From: JADHLJ01 sp038146985 | Lineage (GTDB): Bacteria > Pseudomonadota > Alphaproteobacteria > Thalassobaculales > Thalassobaculaceae | Reading direction: 5' to 3' | DNA length: 64,000 nt | NCBI GenBank assembly: GCA_038146985.1 | Contig: JAYQSQ010000001.1 | Coordinates: forward strand, 310,001-374,000 | In this document: positions 43,089 through 52,691 of the stretch, piece after piece | Layout: each line of letters starts with the position of its first letter | Numbering within the stretch: position 1 is the first letter of the stretch | The notes under the pieces: model-generated | Seen by the model: the letters and a program-made list of their open reading frames with translations, nothing else | What the model was told of the DNA's origin: nothing | The model's database searches: none | Program-made: the position numbers and the translations under genes

Positions 43089-43752
43089 TCCTACCTCCCG
43101 GAGCCCTGGTCGGTTTCTGACCTTCGAAGGCGGAGAAGGGGCCGGAAAGTCCACGCAAATCAGGCGCCTGGCCACGGCCTTGCAGGCCCAGGGCCTTTCC
43201 GTGGTCACGACCCGGGAACCGGGCGGGTCAGTGGAGGCGGAAAACATCCGAGCGCTTCTGGTGACGGGAGAGCCTGGACGCTGGGATGCGATATCCGAGA
43301 CCTTATTGCTGTATGCGGCGCGCCGGGACCATTGGCTTCGGCTCATCGAGCCTGCTTTGGCTCGAGGTGACTGGGTGCTCTGCGACCGCTTCGCGGATTC
43401 GACCCGGGTTTACCAAGGGATCGGCAAAGGCGTCGATGCGCCACTCATTGAGGAACTGCACCGCCTGGCCTTGGGAGACGTTGAGCCCGACCTGACGCTA
43501 CTGCTGGACCTGCCGGCGGAAATGGGACTTGCCCGCAGCCGGGCCCGCGAAGACGCCGCCGTTACGGGGGAAACGCGTTTCGAGCGCATGACGTTGGACT
43601 TCCACCAGTCGCTTCGCGCGGGCTTTCTGGCGCTTGCCGCGCGGCATCCGGACCGATTTGCCACGATCGATGCGACCCACGGGGTTGCCGAGGTCGCGGC
43701 TGCCGTGCTTGATGCGGTTCGCGTTAGATTTTCCCTGGATGATGCTGGGTGA
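43081..43752 (+). CDS. tmk: Thymidylate kinase
   Basis: The 223-residue enzyme phosphorylates dTMP to dTDP. It shows the P-loop FEGGEGAGKSTQIRR, the TREPGG motif and CDRFADSTRVYQG with the DR(Y/F) element, followed by the LID region. Length is normal. Translation begins at a GTG that overlaps the dacA 3' end, and its stop overlaps the holB GTG (GTGA), so the three genes are translationally linked. Confidence 0.94.
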   Translation: MADPTSRSPGRFLTFEGGEGAGKSTQIRRLATALQAQGLSVVTTREPGGSVEAENIRALLVTGEPGRWDAISETLLLYAARRDHWLRLIEPALARGDWVLCDRFADSTRVYQGIGKGVDAPLIEELHRLALGDVEPDLTLLLDLPAEMGLARSRAREDAAVTGETRFERMTLDFHQSLRAGFLALAARHPDRFATIDATHGVAEVAAAVLDAVRVRFSLDDAG

Positions 43753-44855
43753 GTGATCCGGACATTCCCGCGCCGCGCGCAACCTTCGATCTGCTCGGCC
43801 ACGAGGCATCCGAAGCGCGGCTTCTGGAGGCCTGGAACAGTGGGCGGATGCCGCATGCGTGGCTCCTGACCGGTCCGCGCGGGATCGGCAAGGCGACCTT
43901 GGCCTACCGTCTCGCGCGTTTCGTGCTGAACGGCGGCGACGCATCGGTGGACGAGGGCCCTGGTCTGTTCGGTGACGCCCTTGCTCCGCCGGCGCCGCAA
44001 AGGCTCGGGCTCGACCCGGAACTGGCGGTATCCCGCCAGGTGGCGAGCGGTGGGCATCCCGGCCTTCTGGTGATCGAGCGGTCCCTCAACGACAGGAACA
44101 CGCTGAGGCGCGATATTGTCGTCGAGGATGTCGCCGCCTTGACCGGGTTCCTGCGGCTGACATCCTCGGAGGGCGGCTGGCGGGTCGTCGTGGTCGACAG
44201 CGTCGACGAAATGAACCGCAACGCGGCCAATGCGATGCTGAAGCTGCTGGAAGAACCGCCGAAACGCGCTTTGCTGATCCTGGTCAGCCACGCGCCGGGT
44301 GGGCTGTTGCCGACCATCCGGTCGCGCTGCCGCAGGCTGCATCTTTCACCGCTCGCCGAAATCCATGTCCGAGACCTCCTCCAGAAATTCCGCCCGGAAC
44401 TCGACCCGGCGCTCATGACCATGGCGACGCGCCTTGCCGAGGGGAGTATCGGGCGGGCGCTTGAGATCGCCGCCGATGACGGCCCGTCGGTGCTTGGCGA
44501 TGCGGTCCGGGTCCTGGACGGTGCCCCGCCGGTCAATCGCAAGCGCCTTCTGGACGCTGCGGACAGGTGGCTTCGGCGCGGCAAGGGCGAAGAGGGCGAC
44601 CCCCTCGCCGGCCGCATGCAACTGATCCTGTGGTGGCTTGGCCAGGGAATAAGGCGGCGGGCATCGGGCCGCAACGAAGGCGCCGAGACGGTGCCGGGCG
44701 AGGAGAGGGTGTTCGCGGCACTGGCCGGCCGGTTCGGTCTCGACGGCTGCTGCGCGCGGATCGAGCAGGCGGAGGCCTCGCTGCGCCGTGGGATCGGCCT
44801 CAATCTCGATCGCAAGCAGATCGTGATGTTGATGATGCGGGAACTGGCGGGATAG
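43749..44855 (+). CDS. holB: DNA polymerase III subunit delta'
   Basis: The 368-residue AAA+ clamp-loader subunit has a GPRGIGKATLAYRLARFVL nucleotide-binding loop, VVVDSVDEMNRNAANAMLKLLEEPP as the Walker B/sensor region and PTIRSRCRRLHLSPL as the SRC arginine-finger motif. The tmk-holB order is standard in alphaproteobacteria. Downstream, the usual metG and tatD genes are absent; a convergent dioxygenase follows instead. The start is a GTG within GTGA. Confidence 0.93.
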   Translation: MSDPDIPAPRATFDLLGHEASEARLLEAWNSGRMPHAWLLTGPRGIGKATLAYRLARFVLNGGDASVDEGPGLFGDALAPPAPQRLGLDPELAVSRQVASGGHPGLLVIERSLNDRNTLRRDIVVEDVAALTGFLRLTSSEGGWRVVVVDSVDEMNRNAANAMLKLLEEPPKRALLILVSHAPGGLLPTIRSRCRRLHLSPLAEIHVRDLLQKFRPELDPALMTMATRLAEGSIGRALEIAADDGPSVLGDAVRVLDGAPPVNRKRLLDAADRWLRRGKGEEGDPLAGRMQLILWWLGQGIRRRASGRNEGAETVPGEERVFAALAGRFGLDGCCARIEQAEASLRRGIGLNLDRKQIVMLMMRELAG

Positions 44856-44869
44856 CCGACAGGTCGGCT
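44854..44869. terminator. Possible terminator hairpin between holB and the convergent dioxygenase
   Basis: AGCCGAC and GTCGGCT form a perfect inverted repeat around two bases, beginning within the holB stop codon and ending just before the stop of the convergent gene. Without a U-tract its strength is uncertain; its position between convergent ends supports a role. Confidence 0.35.
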
Positions 44870-44871
44870 CG

Positions 44872-45774
44872 TTAAAACGGCGCGTCTCCGATCACCGTGA
44901 CCCGATGCATGACCCGGCGCTGTCCGGCATAGTCATTGACGGCATAATGCTGGACACAGCGGTTGTCCCAAAAGGCAACGGATCCCTTTTCCCAGCGGAA
45001 CCGGCAACAGAAATCCGGCGCCGTGCAGTGCAGATAGAGCCGCTGGAGGATCGGCGCGCTGTCGGCTTCTGAGAGCCCGGCGATGCGGGTGGTGAAGTTG
45101 CCGTTGACGAACAGCGCCTTGCGCCCGGTTTCGGGATGGGTGCGGAAGATCGGCTGCTCGCTCACCAGAACCGGGGATTCCTGATCCGGTTTGACCATCG
45201 TCGTGCTGTCCGAGTAGCGCATGTTGAAGGCGCCGGTCTTACCGTAGATCGGCTCGGCGCTGTGGGTGGCGGTGCGCCCGTCCAGCAGATCCTTCATGCC
45301 GTCCGACAGGGTCTCGTAGGCGAGATACTGGCTCGCGAACAGCGTATCGCCGCCGACCTCCGGGACTTCCAGGGCGTAGAGGATTGAGCCGAGCGGCGGC
45401 GTCGGATGGTAGGTGACGTCGGAATGCCAGGTACCGCCGAAGTTCTTGGTGTCTTTTTCGGTCTTGATGATCCGGATGATCTCGGGATGCTCGTCCAGAC
45501 CCTTCACGTATTCATGGACGTGCAGATCGCCGAAACGCCGGCCGAATGCCAGGTGCTGCTCGGGGGTCATGTCCTGATCACGGAAGAAGATGACCTGGAA
45601 TTCCAGCAAGGCCCGGCGGATCTCGGCAATCACCTCATCGGATAGCGGTCCGCCGAGATCGACGCCGAAAAGCTCCGCGCCGAGAGCGCCGGTCACTGGC
45701 TTGACCTGAAGATGCCGGTAGGGCGCGTGGTTACGGCCGGTCAACGTGACGTTATCGCGATAGACGACGTTCAT
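44872..45774 (-). CDS. TauD/TfdA-family 2-oxoglutarate and Fe(II)-dependent dioxygenase
   Basis: The 300-residue enzyme shows the HxD iron-binding pair in TWHSDVTYHPTPP, the distal His in NRCVQHYAVNDYAGQRR and the 2-oxoglutarate-binding Arg shortly after. The family releases sulfite from taurine or breaks ether and other bonds. Length is in the normal range. Two nearby starts (45783 and 45774) are possible. No sulfonate transporter is adjacent, so taurine as the substrate is unproven. Confidence 0.88.
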   Translation of the reverse strand: MNVVYRDNVTLTGRNHAPYRHLQVKPVTGALGAELFGVDLGGPLSDEVIAEIRRALLEFQVIFFRDQDMTPEQHLAFGRRFGDLHVHEYVKGLDEHPEIIRIIKTEKDTKNFGGTWHSDVTYHPTPPLGSILYALEVPEVGGDTLFASQYLAYETLSDGMKDLLDGRTATHSAEPIYGKTGAFNMRYSDSTTMVKPDQESPVLVSEQPIFRTHPETGRKALFVNGNFTTRIAGLSEADSAPILQRLYLHCTAPDFCCRFRWEKGSVAFWDNRCVQHYAVNDYAGQRRVMHRVTVIGDAPF

Positions 45775-45878
45775 GGCGGGCATCCCGGTCCGGTTGGGCT
45801 GTTGCGAGACGGATCGTAGCAGAACCGGTTATCCGGGGCGACGTTCTTCGGTTCCAGAGTGCCTCGGATTGGCTGATC

Positions 45879-47918
45879 TTACTTGCTGCGGAACACGTAG
45901 ACGCCGTCCCAGTTTGCGGGCGCGTCTCCCTGGGCAAGCTCCCGCGCGCGCTCGGCCATGACCGAGGCTGCCTTGTCGCCGGGATCTCCGGCGGCAAGTG
46001 CCGAAAACGCGGCCGATGCGACCTCGAAGTCGCCGGACATATAAGCGTTGAGCGCGCGCTCGTAACGATCCCTGGCGGCGAGACGGTCCCGATCGACCTC
46101 GCCGGTCACTCCAAGCAGTTCCGAGATCGGCAGGCCGCCCTTGCGGCCGGCGACGGCGACCCGGTCGAGGCGCCGCCATTCGAACCCGGCGCCGGCTTCC
46201 TCGCGCAGGTCGTCCGACGCGATGATCCGCGTGCCGTAGGCCTTGTTCACGCCTTCGAGGCGCGCTGCCACGTTCACCGTGTCGCCGATCACCGTATAGC
46301 CGAACCGGTCGCTGGAGCCGACATTTCCCACCAGCACGTCGCCGACCGCCAGACCGATACGGATGCGGAAAACCGGGCGGCCGGCGGCGGTCCGGTCCGC
46401 CACCGCTGCTTCGGTGATGGCGAGCGTCGCGAGCGCGGCGCGGCAGGCCTTGGCCGCATGATCGGGCACGTCGTCGGGCGCATTGAAGATCGCCAGGATC
46501 CCGTCGCCCATGAACTTGTCGATCGTCCCGTCGCACCGGTTGATGGTCTTGGTCATATCGTCGAAATAGAGGTTCAGCTCCTCGACCAGCGCGCCGGCCT
46601 CCATGGTTTCGGCGATCCCGGTGAAGCCTTCTATATCCGATACGTAAATGCTCAGCCGCCGTGCCTCGACGCCGATCGCCGCGGCCGATCCACCGGTCAC
46701 CAGGCGCCGCGCGACCTCGCGGGGAACATAGCGTTCCAGCGACCGCAAGCCCGACTTCATCGCGCTCAAGGCTTCGCCAAGGGTCGCGACCTCACGAACC
46801 ACCGAGCGTTGGGGCTGCTCGTCGGCGAGCCGCATCCTGGCCGCCTCGCCGAGCTGGCGGGTAAGGTCCCGCAGCGGCGCGGATAGCCGGCTTGCGACGA
46901 CCGCGCCCAGAAGGATGACGGCGACGGCGGCCACCGCGGCGAACAGCACGGTGTTGGTCATTCGGTTATTCGCCAAACGCAAAATATCCGCCTCCGGAAC
47001 CAGCACTCCGACATGCCAGTCGAGGCCCTTGATCGCCTCGGCCCCGATGATGGCGATGTGATAGTTGCTGTCCTGATGCTCGAAGCTGATGGATTGGATT
47101 TCACCGGCATTCAGGCGCTCGGTCCCTCTCCCGAGCGCGGCGAGCCCGGCTTTCAGAAGGGCATCGAAAGCCGGGTCGGCTCGGCCGTCGAAACGGGGTT
47201 CGGCGGCGATGCTGTTATCGTGGTGGGCGAGAAAAACGTGGCCTTTGCCGGCGACCTCCAGGGAACCGAGCCAGTCCTCCATCGCGGCGATCGGAATGTC
47301 CACGTGAAACACCCCGACGGGTGGTGCGGTTGAGGTCGCGCCATGGGCGAGAACGGCCGAGACGCCGGCACGGCCGTCGGTGAAGGCGTAGGTTCTGGTC
47401 CAGGCGGGAATTGTCGCGTCAAGCCCACGGGTGAACCACGTGCTGGCGTGGTAGTCCGCCGTCGGCCCGGCATTGCCGTGTGCGCGGTGAATCTCCGCGT
47501 CGCCGTTTTCCACTATCGTGGCGCCGAATTCACCGCGCCGCGCCAGGATGTAGATATCCCCCTCGTTGGACCCATAACCGACGAGAGTGCCGACAGGATA
47601 GGCCACCGCCTGGGTCAGCAGATGCGCCTTGATGTCATCCGGTTCGTTCAGGTTGAGGTCGTGCTGGCGCATCAGGAATTCGATCTCGCTGAGACCTTTC
47701 GGTACATCGCCGAGATGTTCCTGGATCTTGGCCGTGGCGCCCTGGGCGATGGTCCGGAATTGCGATTCGGCAAGCTCGCTCAGCGCCTCGCGGGCTTCGA
47801 AGTTCACCAGGCCCGCCACCACGCCCGCGGCCGGTAACACGATGGCGACGAGCAGGCCCTGGAGAATGAGGCGCAAGCCGATTCCCTTGCGGGTTCTGAC
47901 CTGATCTTCGGGTGTCAT
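45879..47918 (-). CDS. Membrane-bound class III adenylate cyclase with Cache-type sensor and HAMP
   Basis: The 679-residue protein has TM1 at about residues 12-35, a periplasmic Cache-like sensor to about 315, TM2 at about 322-345, a HAMP segment (SRLSAPLRDLTRQLGEAA) and a C-terminal cyclase domain starting near RRLSIYVSDIEGFTGIAE. The metal aspartates are in SDIEGFT and DKFMGDGI; the adenine-selecting Lys and Asp are in DKFMGD and IGDTVN; the transition-state Asn/Arg are in NVAARLE. It should make cAMP in response to a periplasmic ligand. It is monocistronic. Confidence 0.9.
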   Translation of the reverse strand: MTPEDQVRTRKGIGLRLILQGLLVAIVLPAAGVVAGLVNFEAREALSELAESQFRTIAQGATAKIQEHLGDVPKGLSEIEFLMRQHDLNLNEPDDIKAHLLTQAVAYPVGTLVGYGSNEGDIYILARRGEFGATIVENGDAEIHRAHGNAGPTADYHASTWFTRGLDATIPAWTRTYAFTDGRAGVSAVLAHGATSTAPPVGVFHVDIPIAAMEDWLGSLEVAGKGHVFLAHHDNSIAAEPRFDGRADPAFDALLKAGLAALGRGTERLNAGEIQSISFEHQDSNYHIAIIGAEAIKGLDWHVGVLVPEADILRLANNRMTNTVLFAAVAAVAVILLGAVVASRLSAPLRDLTRQLGEAARMRLADEQPQRSVVREVATLGEALSAMKSGLRSLERYVPREVARRLVTGGSAAAIGVEARRLSIYVSDIEGFTGIAETMEAGALVEELNLYFDDMTKTINRCDGTIDKFMGDGILAIFNAPDDVPDHAAKACRAALATLAITEAAVADRTAAGRPVFRIRIGLAVGDVLVGNVGSSDRFGYTVIGDTVNVAARLEGVNKAYGTRIIASDDLREEAGAGFEWRRLDRVAVAGRKGGLPISELLGVTGEVDRDRLAARDRYERALNAYMSGDFEVASAAFSALAAGDPGDKAASVMAERARELAQGDAPANWDGVYVFRSK

Positions 47919-48011
47919 TCAGCTTTCCGGGCGCCTCTGGCCGAGATGGGCTCGTCTGCGAACCCTAGCAAGTTTAAGATCCCTCGCGGTGAACTAATTT
48001 CGGGGATGGTC

Positions 48012-49013
48012 ATGAGGTATTGTGTTGTCGGCGCCGGCGCGATGGGCGGGCTATATGGGCTCCGGCTCGCGGCCAAGGGACATCAGGTCGATTTTCTCGA
48101 TGTGAATCGAAACCACGTGGACGCGATCAACCGGTCCGGCTTCCGGCTGTCCGGGGTTACCGGCGATAACACCTACCCGGTCAAAGCGACCGTGGATGCC
48201 GGCAGCCTTGCCGGAACCGCGGATATCGTTCTCTTTCACCCACACACCACGGGCACCGTCGCGGCGGCCGCGTCGGCGGCGACGGTTTTGAAGCCCGAGG
48301 GCTGGGCGGTGACCCTCCAGAACGGGATCGGCAATGTCGAGGCACTGGTGGAGGCTCTCGGTGAGCCCCGCGTGGTCGGCGGGATCAGCTATCACAGCGC
48401 GGCGATGGCCGGACCGGGACATTCCGTGCACACGAATGCCGGCCAGACCTATCTCGGTGAACTCGGCGGTGGTGGCTCACCGCGCGTCGAGGCCTTTGCG
48501 GCGGCGTTGCGCGACGCCGGGTTCGAGCCGGAGATTGTCCCCGACATCATGAGCGTCATCTGGAGCAAGTTCGTCCACAATTGCGCCATCAACGCGCTCT
48601 GCGCCGTTTCCGGCATGCGCTCCGGCGAGGTCGCCCGGCACGAGGCGGCGAGCGCGTTGCAGACCCGGATCCTGGAGGAGGTGATGGCCGTGGTCCAGGC
48701 CAAGGGGATCACGCTGACCCAGAAGGATCCGATCGGCTACATCAAGGCTCACACGTTTCTGCGGTACAACAAGCCTTCAATGCAGCAGCACATGGAGGCC
48801 GCGCGTCCAACCGAGATCGACTCCCTGAACGGCGCCCTGGTGCGCGAGGCCATGGCGCTTGGCGTTCCGGTCCCGTACAACGAAGCGCTGACCCTGTTGG
48901 TCAAGGCGCGGGAATGGGCGGTCGCCGAGGCCGCGAGCGGCGTTGTCCGTGACTATGCCGCGATGGAAGCCGAGGCGGAGCGGGAGGCTGCCGCCCGAGG
49001 CACGTTGGCCTGA
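48012..49013 (+). CDS. Ketopantoate reductase family protein
   Basis: The 333-residue NADPH-dependent protein begins MRYCVVGAGAMGGLYGLRLA with the GxGxxG loop, and has the family elements TLQNGIGNVE, MSVIWSKFVHNCAINALCAV with the catalytic Lys and Asn, and a C-terminal KPSMQQHMEAARPTEIDSLNG segment with the conserved Ser and Glu. This is the PanE/ApbA fold, which reduces 2-dehydropantoate or similar keto acids. It could be panE or a paralogue. The ATG at 48012 was chosen because the Rossmann strand starts there. Confidence 0.86.
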   Translation: MRYCVVGAGAMGGLYGLRLAAKGHQVDFLDVNRNHVDAINRSGFRLSGVTGDNTYPVKATVDAGSLAGTADIVLFHPHTTGTVAAAASAATVLKPEGWAVTLQNGIGNVEALVEALGEPRVVGGISYHSAAMAGPGHSVHTNAGQTYLGELGGGGSPRVEAFAAALRDAGFEPEIVPDIMSVIWSKFVHNCAINALCAVSGMRSGEVARHEAASALQTRILEEVMAVVQAKGITLTQKDPIGYIKAHTFLRYNKPSMQQHMEAARPTEIDSLNGALVREAMALGVPVPYNEALTLLVKAREWAVAEAASGVVRDYAAMEAEAEREAAARGTLA

Positions 49014-49057
49014 GGCGTCAAGGCCGTGGTATTCGCGTTGAGTACAACCCTAGAGTA

Positions 49058-50410
49058 ATGAGTGAAATGTCCGTCGCGAATCCCGTTCTGTACATCCCGG
49101 TGGAGAGCCAGAACCGCGAGCTTGACGCGAAACTGCTGGTCGCCGCCGAGGTTGCCTCCGCTGGCGTCAAGGTGGTGATTGGATGGCAGCGGGCGATTGT
49201 CGCGAACCTTCGCTCCGTGCCGCCCGGCGTGGTTCTTTTGAAAGGCCTGAACAAAATCCAGTGCTCGCATATGCGGCGGGCCGCCGTCGCGGGGCATCAT
49301 GTCGTCGCGATAGACGAAGAGGGATTCGCGATCTCGGAGCCGGAATGCCTGCTCAAGGACATCGATCCCGATGCCGCGCGGTATTGCGAGGTTGTTTATG
49401 CGCCGAATCAGGTTTACCGGCGCGCGTTGATCGAGCATCGCGGGTTCCGTGACGAGCAGATTCTGGTTGCCGGCAACCCGCGCGGCGATCTCGCGCGGCC
49501 ACCCCTCAATGCGATGCTTCGAGACGAAGCGGATGCCCTGGCGGAAGCCTATGGCCCGATGGTCCTAGTGAACTCAAACACTTGTGCCGTGAACTCGGTT
49601 TGGGGAGATCTCGACCGGTATTTTCAGGTCTGCGCCCAGATCGGCTGGCTCGACCCGGACGACCCGAAAGGACACAAGACCTTCAACGACCATGTCGCGC
49701 ACGACCAGGCGAGTTTTGTCGCCTTGCGCGCGGCCCTCGAAAGTCTTCAGGCCAGTCTGCCCGACCATAACATCGTGATCCGACCGCACCCTTCCGAACG
49801 GTTTGAACCCTGGTACGAGAAATACGCCCACCGGGACCGGTTCCATGTGGTTCGCGAGGGCAGCAACCTGGCCTGGATCATGGCGGCCGACCTGGTGCTT
49901 CACACGAGCTGCACCACCGGTGCCGAAGCGGCATTGATGGGGCGCCCGGCGATTTCGTTGGTGCCCGAGGGGGCTTGTGTCGCCCATTGGTATGTCAGCA
50001 ATCAGGTGAACCGGATGGCGCGCACTGCGGCCGAGGTCGCGGATCTCGCCAGGCGCCTGTTGGTTCACGGCGAAGACGCGATGGCCGAAGGACGCGCGGA
50101 ACGGGAGAGAAACCTGAACGCGTATTTTTCCCTGCAGGCGACGCAGAGTGCGTACCAGAGGATCGCGCGCGACATTCTCAAGCGGTTCGGAGAGGGAATC
50201 GATCCGTCCTACCAGCTGCGGATCGAAAGCTTGCGCGTGGTCCGCGAAAGTATCGCGGAGGGTAACAAGAACGAGTTTGGCGCGGATGCGATTCAGGCGC
50301 GCCTGAACCTGTTGGAGCGGGTGTCACCCGGTTTTCAGAAACCCGATATTTACCAGATCCACGATGAAATCTTCATGCTCTCCACGGCGGCTTCTCGAGG
50401 CCGGAGGTAA
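49058..50410 (+). CDS. Surface carbohydrate biosynthesis-type protein (GT-B-like), paralogue A
   Basis: The 450-residue cytosolic protein resembles capsule and surface-glycan transferases of the CDP-glycerol glycerophosphotransferase-like type. Indicators are VLYIPVESQNRELDAKLL at the start, VAGNPRGDL in the middle, VIRPHPSERFEPW and WIMAADLVLHTSCTTGAEAALMGRPAIS, the classic GT-B donor-site motif. A convergent paralogue lies at 51312. Family-wide roles are in polymerising phosphate- or sugar-containing glycans; the actual donor is unknown. Confidence 0.78.
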   Translation: MSEMSVANPVLYIPVESQNRELDAKLLVAAEVASAGVKVVIGWQRAIVANLRSVPPGVVLLKGLNKIQCSHMRRAAVAGHHVVAIDEEGFAISEPECLLKDIDPDAARYCEVVYAPNQVYRRALIEHRGFRDEQILVAGNPRGDLARPPLNAMLRDEADALAEAYGPMVLVNSNTCAVNSVWGDLDRYFQVCAQIGWLDPDDPKGHKTFNDHVAHDQASFVALRAALESLQASLPDHNIVIRPHPSERFEPWYEKYAHRDRFHVVREGSNLAWIMAADLVLHTSCTTGAEAALMGRPAISLVPEGACVAHWYVSNQVNRMARTAAEVADLARRLLVHGEDAMAEGRAERERNLNAYFSLQATQSAYQRIARDILKRFGEGIDPSYQLRIESLRVVRESIAEGNKNEFGADAIQARLNLLERVSPGFQKPDIYQIHDEIFMLSTAASRGRR

Positions 50411-50415
50411 ACGGG

Positions 50416-51315
50416 TCAAGCGTGGAAATGCGCCATCGTCACGGTCCACTCGACCATGCGCCGCGGTTCCGACAGGTCGGGAGTCAGTTCGACTGCCCGC
50501 TGGAGTTCTGCCTCGGCGTCGCTCAAACGACCGCAGGCTCGATGAACACGGCCGAGCAGAAATCGCGTCCTGGCCTCGTCATGGCCATAGCTTAAAGCAG
50601 CCCGCGCCGAGGCGTCCGCCACGTCGAACTTGCCGAGCAGGAAAGCTGCACTTGCCAAGGTGAAATGAACGCCCGCATTGTCCGGCGCGGCGGCACGGGC
50701 CCAACCGAGAAAGCGGATCGCCTCGCGGTAGGCGAGTTGTTCGACCTGTGTCATGCCGTGCAGAAACGCTGCTTCCCCCGAACTCGGCGTGAGAATCAGC
50801 GCCCGCAGCGTCTGACGCGCGACCAGGGGAAGTTTCAGGCGGGACTGTATCCAGTATTTCGCGAACAACAATCGCGCATCCGCGTGTCCCGGCAGCAGAA
50901 CGGTCAAGCGCCGGGGAAGATTTTGCCTCCAGCCCAACGGACCGTCCTCCGCCAGGGCGGGGGCGCAAAGCGTCTCGTATGTGAAGGCCGTGGCGGGAGC
51001 CAGCAGCATCGCTCGGACAAGGACTCGTTTCGCGGCATTCATGTCGCCCGCATGCAGGCAGATTATGGCCAGCGCGCACCAACCGGCTACGTTCAGCGGC
51101 TGATCCCTTGTCGCCTGGCGCATGACGGCGAGGGCCGCGTCCGTCCGGCCTCGAGCCATCAGCAGTTTCGCAAGTTCCTGGCGGGCCTCGGGCCAATCCG
51201 GCGCCCGGGCGATCCCGTCGCGAAGCAGTGCTTCGGCACCGTCGATATCGCCGTCACGGACGCGCCGGCCGACTTGCATGACAAGGCTCTCGCGGGACAT
51301 CTCGGAACCGGTCAT
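50416..51315 (-). CDS. Tetratricopeptide-repeat protein
   Basis: The 299-residue protein is built of TPR-like helical pairs: DIDGAEALLRDGIARAPDWPEARQ, RTDAALAVMRQATRDQPLN, DNAGVHFTLASAAFLLGKFDVA and GRLSDAEAELQRAVELTPD. It probably acts as a scaffold. Its ATG (51315) overlaps the stop of the glycan paralogue B as ATGA, so it is translated with that gene and may assist it. No signal peptide or catalytic motif is seen. Confidence 0.82.
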   Translation of the reverse strand: MTGSEMSRESLVMQVGRRVRDGDIDGAEALLRDGIARAPDWPEARQELAKLLMARGRTDAALAVMRQATRDQPLNVAGWCALAIICLHAGDMNAAKRVLVRAMLLAPATAFTYETLCAPALAEDGPLGWRQNLPRRLTVLLPGHADARLLFAKYWIQSRLKLPLVARQTLRALILTPSSGEAAFLHGMTQVEQLAYREAIRFLGWARAAAPDNAGVHFTLASAAFLLGKFDVADASARAALSYGHDEARTRFLLGRVHRACGRLSDAEAELQRAVELTPDLSEPRRMVEWTVTMAHFHA

Positions 51316-52625
51316 GTCGCGGCGATGTGAAAAACCGAGGGGGCGATCTCGGTCGGTTTCGTGTTTCGCGCGAGGCCGAGCGCGTTCGTCATCGCCTCCC
51401 ATGTCGCGCTAAAAACGGGCTCTTCGACGAATGCCTTTTCATGCCTGCGGCCGGAAAGCCTTTCAAACATTCCCGGTCGGATCTCGGTTGCTCCGGTTGC
51501 CCGCTTCTCAGGTGAGCGCAAGTCCACCAATGCTTCGGCCAATCGGCGGGCTGAGCGTTCTTCCAGATCAATCTCAAGGGCCGGGCGGAGCCTCCTGAAG
51601 AGATCGTCCCGCGGCATCTCCGCATTCCCGGATGATCCGGTCACCATGGCCTTGCACAGGGCAGCCGCGTCCTGGCCAGTCTCGCGAACGATACTGGCGA
51701 GGTTGGAAATGAACCCTGCATGCCAGGGATGATGGTCCGGACAGATCCCGACGCTTGCTGTCCCGACGAGCGCGCTTTCGAGACCTGTCGTGCAACCGGT
51801 ATGCAGCATCGCGCGCGCTGCGAGGATCCAGGCGATGTGATCGTGGTCGCGTACCAGCCGGGCATTCGAAATGCCGGAAACATAGGCTTCCCAGGTGCGG
51901 TGGTTCTCGGACGGGTGCGGCCGTACGATGACGGGAATCTCTGGTGCAATCCTGGCGAATTCCCGAAGGAAGCGAGACATTTCCCGCAGGTTCGAATGTT
52001 CCCACGACATGAGCGTGTCGAAGCGTTTGATATCCTCCGGATCCTTGGGATTGAGCACCCCGACATCGACGCAACGCAGATAGTAGGAATAGGTGTCGAT
52101 GTCGAATGGGTTGATCGAGGCGCAGTTCGTGTTCACCAGAACGAAATCGCCGTATTGCCGCCGCAGGTCCTCGGCCTTGCGCCGCGTGGCGTCACCAAGC
52201 GCGTGCAGGAGGATATCGGTGCGCGGATTGCCGACGACCGAGATCTTGTCGCGCAGTGCCGGAAACCAGGCGGCCAGAAAATTCCTGTGGATGCTGCCCT
52301 GAACAAAGAGCCTGTCCGCCGATTCCACCGCTAGCGGATCGTAGAGGCTTTTCATCTCCGGTTCGTAGACGGTTCCGAAGGCCTCCTCCTCGATCGAGGT
52401 CACGGCATGCCCATGCCGCTTGGCTTCGGCCATGAGCGCGCCCTGGGGCCGGTTATTGCCTTTAAAAAGCACGATGCCGGCGGGCAGGGAGCCGAGATTC
52501 GCGCTGAACCACCATTGCTGCGCGATGACGACCTCGTAGCCCAGCGCAACACATTCGGCCGCGATGGCTTGCCGCGAGGCGAGTTCGCGAAACGACTCCT
52601 CGACGAGAAGATAAACAATCGTCAT
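51312..52625 (-). CDS. Surface carbohydrate biosynthesis-type protein (GT-B-like), paralogue B
   Basis: The 437-residue protein is similar along its length to paralogue A: IVYLLVEESFRELASRQ, a VVGNPRTDILL centre, VIVRPHPSENHRTWEAY and WILAARAMLHTGCTTGLESALVG. The shared NTNCASINPF and VNSNTCAVNS segments also align. It is coupled with a TPR gene through an ATGA overlap. The A gene and the B-TPR pair converge, suggesting duplication followed by inversion. Predicted donor-site residues are conserved, so both are likely active transferases. Confidence 0.78.
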   Translation of the reverse strand: MTIVYLLVEESFRELASRQAIAAECVALGYEVVIAQQWWFSANLGSLPAGIVLFKGNNRPQGALMAEAKRHGHAVTSIEEEAFGTVYEPEMKSLYDPLAVESADRLFVQGSIHRNFLAAWFPALRDKISVVGNPRTDILLHALGDATRRKAEDLRRQYGDFVLVNTNCASINPFDIDTYSYYLRCVDVGVLNPKDPEDIKRFDTLMSWEHSNLREMSRFLREFARIAPEIPVIVRPHPSENHRTWEAYVSGISNARLVRDHDHIAWILAARAMLHTGCTTGLESALVGTASVGICPDHHPWHAGFISNLASIVRETGQDAAALCKAMVTGSSGNAEMPRDDLFRRLRPALEIDLEERSARRLAEALVDLRSPEKRATGATEIRPGMFERLSGRRHEKAFVEEPVFSATWEAMTNALGLARNTKPTEIAPSVFHIAAT

Positions 52626-52691
52626 CGCGGATCTTTCAAGCTTGGCGACGGGCGGGCTCGAACCGACCGTTAGATCCTTATCATGCCTTGT

